In this document: positions 18,317-26,734 of the stretch, one piece after another
Layout: each line of letters opens with the position of its first letter
Position numbering within the stretch: the stretch's first letter is position 1
Source of the DNA: Cohnella sp. CFH 77786
GTDB taxonomy: Bacteria > Bacillota > Bacilli > Paenibacillales > Paenibacillaceae
Reading direction: 5' to 3'
DNA length: 64,000 bases
Assembly (NCBI RefSeq): GCF_019400745.1
Contig: NZ_WJIB01000013.1
Location: 1-64,000, forward strand
Program-made: the position numbers and the translations under genes
The notes under the pieces: model-generated
What the model was told of the DNA's origin: nothing
Seen by the model: the letters and a program-made list of their open reading frames with translations, nothing else
Database searches by the model: none

Positions 18317-18489
18317 TTCTCCATCCCCTTTCGCTCACGAATTTCGACCCGAGCCGGAAACTGCGTCCACGGCAGTCACCGTGTCGGTGAACTTGGCCGC
18401 AGTCCGTTAATTAATGATATTAAACGAATCAATTTTTATACGAAATGACCGTCGACAGCTGCGACGACTACGTTCATTCCACGCACGAC

Positions 18490-19410
18490 TCAGCCGCTTT
18501 TCTTCCGCTTCAACCTCGGTCGAATGCTCCGGACGCTGACAACGACGGCGACGACGGTGAGCACGCTATATACGATGAGGAACTCCTGCCACAGCTGAAT
18601 CGGCGGATTCAAAGAGCCTTGACTGCCGGCCACCGCATACGTACGGAACGCAAAACGCGAAATACTCGGATCGAAAATGCTGTAAAGAGCGGCCGCGGGA
18701 TTCAGCCCGAGCAGATGTCCGATCCAGCCGTAATCCGCATTCATTCCCCGATATGCGTTCTGCATCACGGATTGCAAGATGAAATACAAGAATGCCGTGC
18801 CCCCGAACGCGAACAAAGTGACGCCATACGATACGATGACGGAAATCATCGTCCGCTTGAACAGCGTGGAGAACAGAATGCCGAACGCTCCGAGCGCCAG
18901 CATGACGAACAGGTAAAACAAGAATACCATCGCGAGCTGCGAGGGCGAGATGCCGCCGTACAGGAATACGATGCTGTACACCGGCATCGTGGCCACAACG
19001 ATCAGCACCATGAAGGCGAGCGAGGCTAGCAGCTTGCTCAGGATGATGCTCGACGAGGATTGCTGCGTCGTGAGCAGCAAATTGAGCGTCTGCCGCTCCC
19101 GCTCTCCGCTCACGATACCGGCTGTTAGCCCGGGAGCCATGAATGCGATAAGGCCGAGCTGCGCCAGACTGATGAAAATGAACATCGTGCGGCTCGAGTC
19201 CGGGTTGAATACGTTCGGGTTGTTGTTCATGTGCGTGACGTACAGGAATCCGAGCGCGCCGATCCCGATGGCCAGTAAATAGAAGAACAGCGCCCACATG
19301 GAGCGGACCGTCCGCATTCGGAGCGTAATTTCTTTGCCCAGCACCGGGTTGATGAGCACCTTGCGCCAATCGATACCCGCCTCGCGGCCTACCGACGTCT
19401 TTCCGCTCAT
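18490..19410 (-). CDS. ABC-2 type transporter permease
   Basis: A 306-residue permease with about six membrane spans. Between spans two and three it has the ABC-2 motif GIVSGERERQTLNLLLTT, typical of exporters and of gliding/ABC permeases linked to membrane remodelling. Its start overlaps the ATPase gene end (ATGA), so the two form a pair. It is followed by a 170-base gap with an AT-rich stretch (TTAATTAATGATATTAAACG), which may hold a promoter for the next genes. Substrate unknown. Confidence 0.88.
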   Translation of the reverse strand: MSGKTSVGREAGIDWRKVLINPVLGKEITLRMRTVRSMWALFFYLLAIGIGALGFLYVTHMNNNPNVFNPDSSRTMFIFISLAQLGLIAFMAPGLTAGIVSGERERQTLNLLLTTQQSSSSIILSKLLASLAFMVLIVVATMPVYSIVFLYGGISPSQLAMVFLFYLFVMLALGAFGILFSTLFKRTMISVIVSYGVTLFAFGGTAFLYFILQSVMQNAYRGMNADYGWIGHLLGLNPAAALYSIFDPSISRFAFRTYAVAGSQGSLNPPIQLWQEFLIVYSVLTVVAVVVSVRSIRPRLKRKKSG

Positions 19411-20414
19411 GCTTCCGCCTCGCTTCCCTTCGTAATCTCGAGAAACACGTCTTCCAGGTTCGTCTGCGCCTCGCTGAACGAGATCAAACGGATGCCGTGC
19501 GCGATCATGCCGTGCAGCAGCTCCGATTGTTCCACGTCCTGGCCGCCGAAATGGATGTGTAGGCCCTTGTCGTCGCGCATAATCCGGTTCACGAAAGGCT
19601 GGTCCCGCAAATAGTCTTCCGCTTCCGCGTCTTGCCCGGCCGTGCGTATGAGCAAAATCCGCTTGACCCGCAGCCGGCTCTGAATTTCCGCCACGTTGCC
19701 GTGCGCCACCAGCCGCCCGTGTTCGATGACGCCGATTTCGTCCACCATTTCCGCCAGCTCCGGCAGAATGTGCGAGGAGATAATGATCGTTTTGCCCATC
19801 TCCTTCAGCTCTTTCAGAATCTCCCTCATTTCGATGCGGGCGCGCGGATCAAGTCCCGACGCGGGTTCGTCGAGAATGAGCAGCTGCGGATCGTGCACGA
19901 GGCAGCGGGCGAGACATAGCCGCTGCTTCATCCCCCGGGAGAGCGTATCCACGTAGGCGTCTTTCTTGTCGCTTAAGTTCACGAGCTCAAGCAACTGCGG
20001 AATAAGCTTGTTTCGCTCCGCTTTCGGGATCCCGTAGCTGGCGCCGTAGAAATGCAAATATTCCGTTGCCTTGAACCGGTCGTATACGCCGAAGAAATCG
20101 GGCATGTAGCCGATGCGTTTTCGCACTTCTTTCGGGTTCTCGGTCACGTCGATCCCGTCCACTCTGGCGATGCCGGAAGTCGGGGCCAGCAGCGTGGCGA
20201 GAATCGACATCGTCGTCGACTTGCCTGCGCCGTTCGGTCCGACGAAGCCGAACACAGTACCGCGTCGGATGGTCATGTCGATCGATTTCAAGGCGTGAAA
20301 GCTGCCGAATTGCTTGGATAAGCCCTGGATTTCGATCATCGGCGTCTCTGCATTCGCGGATGATCCTTGTCCCGTCAGCTCCTCGCTGGATCCTTCGATA
20401 ACCGGCGTTGTCAT
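19407..20414 (-). CDS. ABC transporter ATP-binding protein
   Basis: 335 residues with Walker A GPNGAGKS, signature LSRGMKQR, Walker B LLILDEPASGLDP and switch His in IIISSHIL. The C-terminal extension after about residue 240 is usual for CcmA-type exporters. The ATG at 20414 overlaps the upstream stop codon (ATGA); a much longer upstream extension in frame is unlikely. Works with the permease encoded next. Together with the surrounding vWA/MoxR set it may export or assemble an envelope component. Confidence 0.92.
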   Translation of the reverse strand: MTTPVIEGSSEELTGQGSSANAETPMIEIQGLSKQFGSFHALKSIDMTIRRGTVFGFVGPNGAGKSTTMSILATLLAPTSGIARVDGIDVTENPKEVRKRIGYMPDFFGVYDRFKATEYLHFYGASYGIPKAERNKLIPQLLELVNLSDKKDAYVDTLSRGMKQRLCLARCLVHDPQLLILDEPASGLDPRARIEMREILKELKEMGKTIIISSHILPELAEMVDEIGVIEHGRLVAHGNVAEIQSRLRVKRILLIRTAGQDAEAEDYLRDQPFVNRIMRDDKGLHIHFGGQDVEQSELLHGMIAHGIRLISFSEAQTNLEDVFLEITKGSEAEA

Positions 20415-22849
20415 GAGCCGCCCCCCTTCCTTTCCAATCCGATCGCGGGCAGCGCGTACCCGACCTCGCTTTTCGCTTCCAGCTTCATGCGCACCGCATG
20501 CTCTTCCGTCACATAGGACGCCGCTCCCTCGGCAGGACTTACCTCCAAGGTCGAACCATTCAGCACTTCCCACTTGCCTGTCTTCGCGTTCCAGATGGAC
20601 AGTTCCAGTAACGAGCCCGATACGATTTCTGAGGGATAGATCGTCAGCTTATCGTAAGCCGCATCCGATTCATGGGCCGCCATTACCGGCAATTGATACT
20701 CGAATTCCATGCTTCCTCGGGACAGGTTCATCCGGTTCGAAGGATACTCGTAAGCGACGGAAGGCATATCCTGCTTCGTAATGAAAGGCTGGATTGTGCC
20801 GGGCAGAATATCGCCGTCGCCGCTCAGCTCGCCTAAATCGAACGGCTGCACCCACAGCGTCAAGTTGTCGGATTTCGCATGCTTACCGTCGACGGTGAAC
20901 CAGCTTTCCTCGTCTTTGCTGAAGCCGACGATGACGGGCTTCGTCACGAATTTGTTCGAGTTGTTTCCGTTCATATAGCTGTTCAGCAGCCCGCGCTCGC
21001 GTGCATAAGGATCGTTCGGGCCAGAAGCATGCGAGAACACAAGCCCGCCGTAATCATACCAGCCCGCGTTCTGGTTGTTCATCAGCGTGAGCGGCACGGT
21101 GACGCGCGCTGCCTCTCCTTTTTTCAGGTTCCCGACCGTGTAGGCCTTTCCGCCTCCCAGTACCCTGACGCTCTCCAAATCGGCTTCCGTGTCGTTGCGG
21201 ATCTCCAGTTCGGCAGAACCTTGCGCGATGGATTGAACGGCAACCGTATACTTGCCGAAACCGGCTGCCGACTCATATTGCGTCCAAGCTTTGCGGACGG
21301 ACCAATAGGGAACTTCATACCATTCCGCTTCCGCCCCTTCCGCGGACCATTTGGCAGCCTGGAACGTCTCGTTCATTTTCACGTTGCCGGTGCCCCCATG
21401 GTTGTCGGGAAAGGGCATGACGGTGACTCCGGGTTCGAACGTCGCTTTGACGCTCCCCCCTTTCGGCACGAAAACGCCGCTCATCGCGGAGCGGACCGCG
21501 TCCCCTCCGCCGGACAGCTCGACCATGCGCAGGCTGTGCGCCAGCGTCTGATTTTTGCCCGACGCTCCGACGTTGAAAATCACGACGCTGCTCACAATGG
21601 AGACAATGGGAATGATCCACCACGCCCATTCCCTGCGATCGAAAGCCCGCAACACGAGGAACAGCACAGGCGCCACGACGAAAATGTAGACGACGAAAAA
21701 CGTAAACAGCGTCCCGAAAGACGGCTGTTTAATCGAAGGAAACTGATTGATCGCGTTGTCCAGCTCCCAGAAGTTGCTGTTGCCGAACGGCGCGCCGCCT
21801 CGCACGCCTAATTGCTGTTTGAGCAGCGAGGAGGACAAGATCCGCGACCACAGCGCGGGGCTTCCCGGCCAATCGGCGAACGGCTGCAGCGACGGATCGA
21901 AGGCCGCATAGACGACCCGTCCGCCGCCATAATTGCGCTCGGCGGCAAGGATTTGGCCGCCATCCGCAAGAAGGACGGTGCCCGCTTGCAGCTTTCCGGT
22001 TGAGACTGTAACAGGGGCCTTCTCCGCGAACGGCTTCTTGTCTCCCCACTGGACGAGCTTGTCCGTCGATTTCAGTTCGGCCGTTCCGCCCGCAACGACG
22101 GGCACAAGATCGGCGAACGCTTCCGCAGTCTTGCCGTAACCGGCTCCGCCGGCGACGACGAGCGTGCCGCCTTGCTGCACCCAGCCGCGGACGGCCGCGA
22201 TCCGCTCCTTGCTCCAATTACCGGTCGCCGTATCGTTAAGCACAAGGAAATCGAGCCCTTCGAGCTGGAGGGCTTTGTCCGGCATCTGGTCATCCGCTAT
22301 CGGGACGACATTCAGCCGGTATCCTTGCCCGTTCAACAGCGGCATGAAATTCATCGTATCCGGATCGCGCGCGACGACGCCGATCAACGTATCGCTTCGC
22401 AGGGATATCATCTCGAGGTACGGCTTTCCATCCGTAATCGGAACAGCTTTACCCGATCCTTGCGTATCCACGAATTCGACCCGGTTGTTGTCCTTGGTAA
22501 ACGGAATACCCGGAACCGACATCTCGATCACGACCGGCGTTCCGGGCGGAAGCTCCGCTTCCGAGGTGTACTGCTGATTATAGCCGCCGTTCGGCTGAAC
22601 CATAGTGAATCGCAGCTCGCCCTTCAAGCTTGCGTCCGTTCCGTTCGTCACGGTAAAGCGCAACCGCGTCCACGCGTTATCTTTCGCCACGCCTCCAAAG
22701 CCGATCTCCGCCCGGAAACCGATCCCCTTCTCCGGTGCGGCGAACGCTTGAGCAGGAAATCCCGCCGCCGCCCAGCCGGCGATCAGCGAGAAAGCCATCC
22801 ATAAAGCGAAAAACGGGTTCATTGCCCCTATCGACTTCCGACAAAACAC
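20411..22849 (-). CDS. Secreted/membrane protein of the MoxR-linked operon
   Basis: An 812-residue protein with an N-terminal signal segment (PFFALWMAFSLIAGWAAAGFPAQAFA), a beta-rich extracytoplasmic part, a GATase-like region (LDFLVLNDTATGNWSKERI, GGTLVVAGGAG) and a pair of spans (FGTLFTFFVVYIFVVAPVLFLVLRAF and WWIIPIVSIVSSVVIFNVG) before a second extracytoplasmic part. No named family recognised. GTG start eight bases after AGAGGAG. It is the first gene of the long leftward cluster, which suggests it works with the ABC pair it overlaps. Confidence 0.7.
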   Translation of the reverse strand: MFCRKSIGAMNPFFALWMAFSLIAGWAAAGFPAQAFAAPEKGIGFRAEIGFGGVAKDNAWTRLRFTVTNGTDASLKGELRFTMVQPNGGYNQQYTSEAELPPGTPVVIEMSVPGIPFTKDNNRVEFVDTQGSGKAVPITDGKPYLEMISLRSDTLIGVVARDPDTMNFMPLLNGQGYRLNVVPIADDQMPDKALQLEGLDFLVLNDTATGNWSKERIAAVRGWVQQGGTLVVAGGAGYGKTAEAFADLVPVVAGGTAELKSTDKLVQWGDKKPFAEKAPVTVSTGKLQAGTVLLADGGQILAAERNYGGGRVVYAAFDPSLQPFADWPGSPALWSRILSSSLLKQQLGVRGGAPFGNSNFWELDNAINQFPSIKQPSFGTLFTFFVVYIFVVAPVLFLVLRAFDRREWAWWIIPIVSIVSSVVIFNVGASGKNQTLAHSLRMVELSGGGDAVRSAMSGVFVPKGGSVKATFEPGVTVMPFPDNHGGTGNVKMNETFQAAKWSAEGAEAEWYEVPYWSVRKAWTQYESAAGFGKYTVAVQSIAQGSAELEIRNDTEADLESVRVLGGGKAYTVGNLKKGEAARVTVPLTLMNNQNAGWYDYGGLVFSHASGPNDPYARERGLLNSYMNGNNSNKFVTKPVIVGFSKDEESWFTVDGKHAKSDNLTLWVQPFDLGELSGDGDILPGTIQPFITKQDMPSVAYEYPSNRMNLSRGSMEFEYQLPVMAAHESDAAYDKLTIYPSEIVSGSLLELSIWNAKTGKWEVLNGSTLEVSPAEGAASYVTEEHAVRMKLEAKSEVGYALPAIGLERKGGGS

Positions 22850-23050
22850 GACTGCAGCTCCTCTCTCACTCCATCATTCTCATTTCAGTCTACAAGAAGG
22901 AACGTGGGAATTGTTTAAAAGTTTCTTAAGTTTGTCTTGAAAGGGGCTGTCATTGCTGAATGACGCTTCGAGGCGCCGCTGACGGAAGACATATTGCCGA
23001 AGTCCCCCGTTTATCCTATTGACGGTTTTCCGTTTGTTAAGGTTACAAGA

Positions 23051-23186
23051 CCGCACATGCCATGGTACGTCGAGAGATTCATCAACGATAAGCTGCCGTA
23101 CGTATCGCCCTCCTCCCTGCTCGAATCGGTGCGGGGATACGATATTTTCTTGTCCTCTTATCTATCCGTTCATAAGCATCAGCCAC
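23051..23186 (+). pseudogene. Collapsed xerS remnant
   Basis: The translated segment PHMPWYVERFINDKLP...SPSSLLESVRGYDIFLS matches residues 18-51 of the intact XerS. It runs straight into YLSVHKHQPLES, matching its catalytic-domain segment YLSVHKLRHSF. About 250 central residues are missing and the HxxR Arg is lost. A 54-bp repeat that also follows the intact gene comes next. This is a relic of a second xerS copy, with no function as a recombinase. Confidence 0.85.
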
Positions 23187-23189
23187 TAG

Positions 23190-23243
23190 AATCGCTGCTC
23201 TTCTGCCATCCTGTATATGAGAATGTATTGACGCCCGCGAAGC
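23190..23243. repeat. 54-bp repeat, second copy
   Basis: Pairs with the copy at 9328-9381 (six mismatches, no gaps). It directly abuts the xerS remnant, whereas near intact xerS about 880 bases separate the gene end and the repeat. This indicates a deletion after duplication. Confidence 0.85.
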
Positions 23244-23306
23244 AAAATGGTTAGCTAAAACAGGCGGACTTGATCCCGATCCCTTATGGACGTTAGGAGA
23301 ATCCAC

Positions 23307-24314
23307 ATGGAAATGATCGAACTTCCCCTGGACTTGATCGACGAAGATACCGATCAGCCCCGTTATCAGTTCGACGACGAAGCGATCCTAGAACTGATGA
23401 ACAGCATCGCCGAGCTCGGCTTGTTGTCCCCCATCAAGGTACGGACCTTGGAGAACGGCCGCTACAAAATCATTTACGGCAACCGCCGCTACAAAGCCTC
23501 GAAAAACCTTGGCCGCGCCACCATTCCTTGCATCGTCTCCAACGTGACGGACGAGCTGGAAATTTATTTGGAGCAGATCGCGGAAAATTTGACCCGGGAA
23601 GGCTTCTCGCCGATCGAAGAGGCGGAGGCGTTCCACAAGCTGATGAACGATCCGCGTTTCACCAGCTCCGTCAAATATCTCTCCAGCAAACTCGGCAAGC
23701 CGGAAGCCTACATCAAGAACAAGCTGGAGCTTCTCAAATTTGACAATAAAGTCAAGAAGCTGATCGTAAGCGGCACCGATATCCGCAAAGACAAGCTGAC
23801 CGAAGACCAGCTGCTCCCCTTGAAAGACCTTCCGATCGAACACCGCGATTCTCTGGCACTAATCGTGGCCCGGGACGAGATGCCCGTCAGCGACGTCAAG
23901 AAGATCGCCAAGCTGTTCAAGGACAAGGATATATCGGCCTCCACGAAGGACAAGCTTCTCTACAAGAGCGGACACGAGCTTCTCGCCACTTGGTCGACGT
24001 ACGAAATGAACCGCGCCGAACGGGCCAAACGCGCGGAGCCGAAGGAGGCGCCCGAGGAGAAGCCGAAGGCGGCGAAACCGGTTGGCGAGCCGGCCGCACC
24101 CAAGGCGCCAATGCTCGAAACCAAGCTGAAGAAGCTGCTTGACTCCCTTCCCAACGATGATTTCTTTCCTCCCGAAGCTCTGGAGGAAATCCTTCAGAAG
24201 CTGGACGTCGACAGCCGCGAACACTTCCTTAATGACATTAATAATGGTGTCGAACGTTTAGAGAAGCAACTGTCTGTTTGGCGAAAAGTTAAGGACATGG
24301 TGTCGAATCATTAA
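23307..24314 (+). CDS. ParB/Spo0J-family protein
   Basis: 335 residues. The N-terminal ParB domain includes IDEDTDQPRYQFDD, LGLLSPIKVR and GNRRYKASK (the GxRRxxA box that binds CTP/nucleotide in this family). A helix-turn-helix region follows (LSSKLGKPEAYIKNKLELLKF), then a Pro/Lys/Glu linker and a C-terminal helical part. No parA lies beside it and nothing here suggests the chromosome origin, so it is more likely a ParB-like DNA-binding regulator than the main Spo0J. The ATG at 23307 follows TTAGGAG. An earlier frame extension to 23286 has no ribosome site. Confidence 0.8.
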   Translation: MEMIELPLDLIDEDTDQPRYQFDDEAILELMNSIAELGLLSPIKVRTLENGRYKIIYGNRRYKASKNLGRATIPCIVSNVTDELEIYLEQIAENLTREGFSPIEEAEAFHKLMNDPRFTSSVKYLSSKLGKPEAYIKNKLELLKFDNKVKKLIVSGTDIRKDKLTEDQLLPLKDLPIEHRDSLALIVARDEMPVSDVKKIAKLFKDKDISASTKDKLLYKSGHELLATWSTYEMNRAERAKRAEPKEAPEEKPKAAKPVGEPAAPKAPMLETKLKKLLDSLPNDDFFPPEALEEILQKLDVDSREHFLNDINNGVERLEKQLSVWRKVKDMVSNH

Positions 24315-24350
24315 CGGGATGAATTATTGTTGTCGTTATATGAAAATCTA

Positions 24351-24513
24351 TGCCATTATCCCCTTCGCTCAGAATTGTCGATGTCCGTCGTATTCAGCAG
24401 GTGCCATTATCCCCTTGCCTCAGATCGTGAAAGGTGCCTAAACGAAAAACAACGTACCATTATCCCCTCGCTTCAGAAACCGGAACGTTCTGAGCGAATG
24501 GGATAATGGTACG
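24351..24513. repeat. Intergenic CCATTATCCCC repeats, three direct and one inverted
   Basis: Copies of TGCCATTATCCCCTTCGCTC followed by AGAA lie at 24351, 24402 and 24454. An inverted copy lies at 24488-24512. The repeat fills the gap between the convergent parB-like and malic enzyme genes. The sequence may be a dispersed palindromic element of this genome; that needs a genome-wide count. Confidence 0.85.
24453..24513. terminator. Large hairpin between convergent genes
   Basis: The third direct copy and the inverted copy of the intergenic repeat form a stem of about 26 bp per arm with a nine-base loop, starting CGTACCATTATCCC. On the plus strand it is followed by TTTTGCG. A bidirectional terminator role is plausible but no long U-tract is present. 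Confidence 0.5.
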
Positions 24514-24562
24514 TTTTGCGAGAAAGACAAAGGTGCTTTAAAAACCGGAGCCGCCGCAAATC

Positions 24563-25999
24563 TTACCGATACTCCCGCGGAATCCGCCTGGCAACACCAG
24601 TGCGGATCGCCGCCTCCACCACGCGGGCGCGCATCTCCTTGACGACTTCCTGATTGAATGCGCTCGGGATGATATAGAGCTTGTTGCGCTCGTCGTCCCG
24701 GATCACGGAAGCGATCGCCTCGGCGGCGGCCAGCTTCATCTCTTCGTTGATTTCGCTCGCCCTGCAATCCAAGGCGCCGCGGAAAATGCCCGGGAAGCAC
24801 AGCACGTTGTTGATCTGGTTCGGATAGTCGGAGCGGCCGGTGGCGATGACGCCGACGATGTCCTCCACCTCTTCCGGCGTAATCTCCGGCGTCGGGTTCG
24901 CCATCGCGAAGACGATCGGATCTCGGGACATGGACAGCACATGCTCCCGTTTCAGGATGCCCCCGGCGGACAAGCCGATGAACACGTCCGCCCCTTCGAC
25001 CGCTTCGCTCAACCCGCCGCTGAGCCGCCGCGGATTCGAATTTTCCGCGTACCACTGCCACATCGGATTGCCGTACGTTCGATCCGCCGTCAGGATCCCT
25101 TCCCGGTCGACTCCGATGATCTCCCCGACTCCCGCGGCCATGAGAATTTTGCTGCAAGCGACGCCCGCCGCGCCGATGCCGCACACGACCGCCCTCACGT
25201 TGCCGATCTCTTTGCCGACGACCTTAAGCGCGCTGATCAGACCGGCGTAGAGCACGACAGCCGTCCCGTGTTGGTCGTCATGGAAGACGGGGATGTCGAG
25301 CTCCTCCCGCAGCCGCCTTTCGATTTCGAAGCAGCGCGGCGAGGAGATGTCCTCCAGGTTGATCCCGCCGAATGCAGGCGCGATTGCTTTGACGTGGGCG
25401 ATGATTTCCTCCGTGTCCTGAGTTTCGAGACAGATCGGGAACGCATCCACCCCCGCGAATTGCTTGAACAGCATCGCTTTGCCTTCCATGACCGGCATGG
25501 CCGCATACGGACCGATGTTGCCCAATCCCAGCACCGCGCTGCCATCTGAGACGACGGCGACGGTATTCCGCTTGATCGTCAAGGTGAATGCTTTTTTCGG
25601 ATCATCATGGATCGCCATGCAGACGCGCGCGACGTCCGGTGTGTACACCCTCGACAGGTCGTCGCGGTTATGGATCGGCGTTTTGGGCGAGATTTCGATT
25701 TTACCGCCGAGATGAAGCAAGAAGGTTCGGTCCGATACGTTGACGACCCGGATTCCCTCAAGCTGCTTCAAATCCTCGATGATTCGGTTCATTTGCTCGT
25801 TGTCGGCGACCATGACGGTCAAGTCTCGGATCGTCATGTCGCGGCTCGTCTGGATCACGTCGATGGCGACGATGTCTCCGCCGCTCACGGCGACCGCACT
25901 GGCCACTTGGCCGAAATGAATCTGATCCGTTTTGATCTCCAGACGGATGATGATGCTTTTGCCTCCGGACATTCCGCTTCCGCTTCTTATAGGACTCAT
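24563..25999 (-). CDS. NAD(P)-dependent malic enzyme with N-terminal ACT domain
   Basis: 478 residues. An ACT-type regulatory domain (about residues 15-88) precedes the malic enzyme fold: SRVYTPDVARVC, KRNTVAVVSDGSAVLGLGNIGP, FPICLETQD, HDDQHGTAVV, GIGAAGVACSKIL and FAMANPTPEI. It decarboxylates L-malate oxidatively to pyruvate. ACT-fused malic enzymes are common in Firmicutes. It is last in the leftward tct operon, 27 bases after the response regulator gene. This suggests the operon takes up and burns malate or a compound converted to it. ATG after GGGAGG. Confidence 0.93.
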   Translation of the reverse strand: MSPIRSGSGMSGGKSIIIRLEIKTDQIHFGQVASAVAVSGGDIVAIDVIQTSRDMTIRDLTVMVADNEQMNRIIEDLKQLEGIRVVNVSDRTFLLHLGGKIEISPKTPIHNRDDLSRVYTPDVARVCMAIHDDPKKAFTLTIKRNTVAVVSDGSAVLGLGNIGPYAAMPVMEGKAMLFKQFAGVDAFPICLETQDTEEIIAHVKAIAPAFGGINLEDISSPRCFEIERRLREELDIPVFHDDQHGTAVVLYAGLISALKVVGKEIGNVRAVVCGIGAAGVACSKILMAAGVGEIIGVDREGILTADRTYGNPMWQWYAENSNPRRLSGGLSEAVEGADVFIGLSAGGILKREHVLSMSRDPIVFAMANPTPEITPEEVEDIVGVIATGRSDYPNQINNVLCFPGIFRGALDCRASEINEEMKLAAAEAIASVIRDDERNKLYIIPSAFNQEVVKEMRARVVEAAIRTGVARRIPREYR

Positions 26000-26026
26000 A
26001 GGTTCGGCAACCTCCCGCAGCTTCTT

Positions 26027-26734
26027 TTATGGATTGATGCGATAAGCCCTCTCCGGACGGCCCACCGTCCCATAGGACAGATCGGCCTTCAGGCGGCCTT
26101 CCGAGACTAAGTACTCCAGATAACGGCGGGCGGTCGACCGGCTGGCGCCGATTTCCTTGGCCACGTTCTCCGCGGTCAGCCCGTCTTGCTCCTTCATGAT
26201 GACCGAGACGATTTTCTCCAGCGTCAGCTTGTCGATTCCGGTCGGCATGTAAGATGTTTCCTTGCGGTCTTCTCCCCTCAGCAGCCGGTCGATTTGCTCT
26301 TGGTTGATCTGCTTGCCTTCGGCTCGAAGCTGTGCGAGCCGGATACGATACGACCGGTATTTCAGCAGCGTTTCCTGCAAACGCTGGTACACCAGCGGCT
26401 TGACCAGGTAGTCGAAAGCACCGCCTTTAACGGCCTCTCTCACCGCCTCGATTTCTTTGGCCGCGGTGATCATGATCACGTCTGTCTCGCCATGATGCCG
26501 ATGAATGTATGTTAACAGCTCCAGGCCGTTGATGTCGGGGATATAGAGATCGAGCAGAACGAGATCGACGGTGAGGATTTCCAACAATTCCTTGGCCTGC
26601 GCGCCGTCCGTCGCGATGCCGACGATATCGAAGCCGCCGGCTTTCTCGACGAACCGCCGGTTGATCTCCGCGATTTTGACATCGTCCTCGATGATCAGCA
26701 CCTTGTATACTTCGGCATCCGGTTTCCGGTTCAT
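26027..26734 (-). CDS. Response regulator, CitT/DctR type
   Basis: A 235-residue two-component regulator: receiver domain with VLIIEDDVKIAEINRRF, phospho-acceptor Asp in LVLLDLYIP and the switch Lys in LVKPL. The C-terminal winged-helix domain (GLTAENVAKEIGASRSTARRYLEYL) is of the kind found in CitB/DcuR/MalR. The ATG overlaps the stop of the kinase gene (ATGA). The pair should control the tct/malic enzyme operon in which it lies. Confidence 0.9.
   Translation of the reverse strand: MNRKPDAEVYKVLIIEDDVKIAEINRRFVEKAGGFDIVGIATDGAQAKELLEILTVDLVLLDLYIPDINGLELLTYIHRHHGETDVIMITAAKEIEAVREAVKGGAFDYLVKPLVYQRLQETLLKYRSYRIRLAQLRAEGKQINQEQIDRLLRGEDRKETSYMPTGIDKLTLEKIVSVIMKEQDGLTAENVAKEIGASRSTARRYLEYLVSEGRLKADLSYGTVGRPERAYRINP

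Noticed and set aside
22849..23050. Sigma-A promoter for the long leftward gene set
   Set aside because: The AT-rich stretch around 22905-22935 is suggestive, but no -35/-10 pair with proper spacing could be defended.
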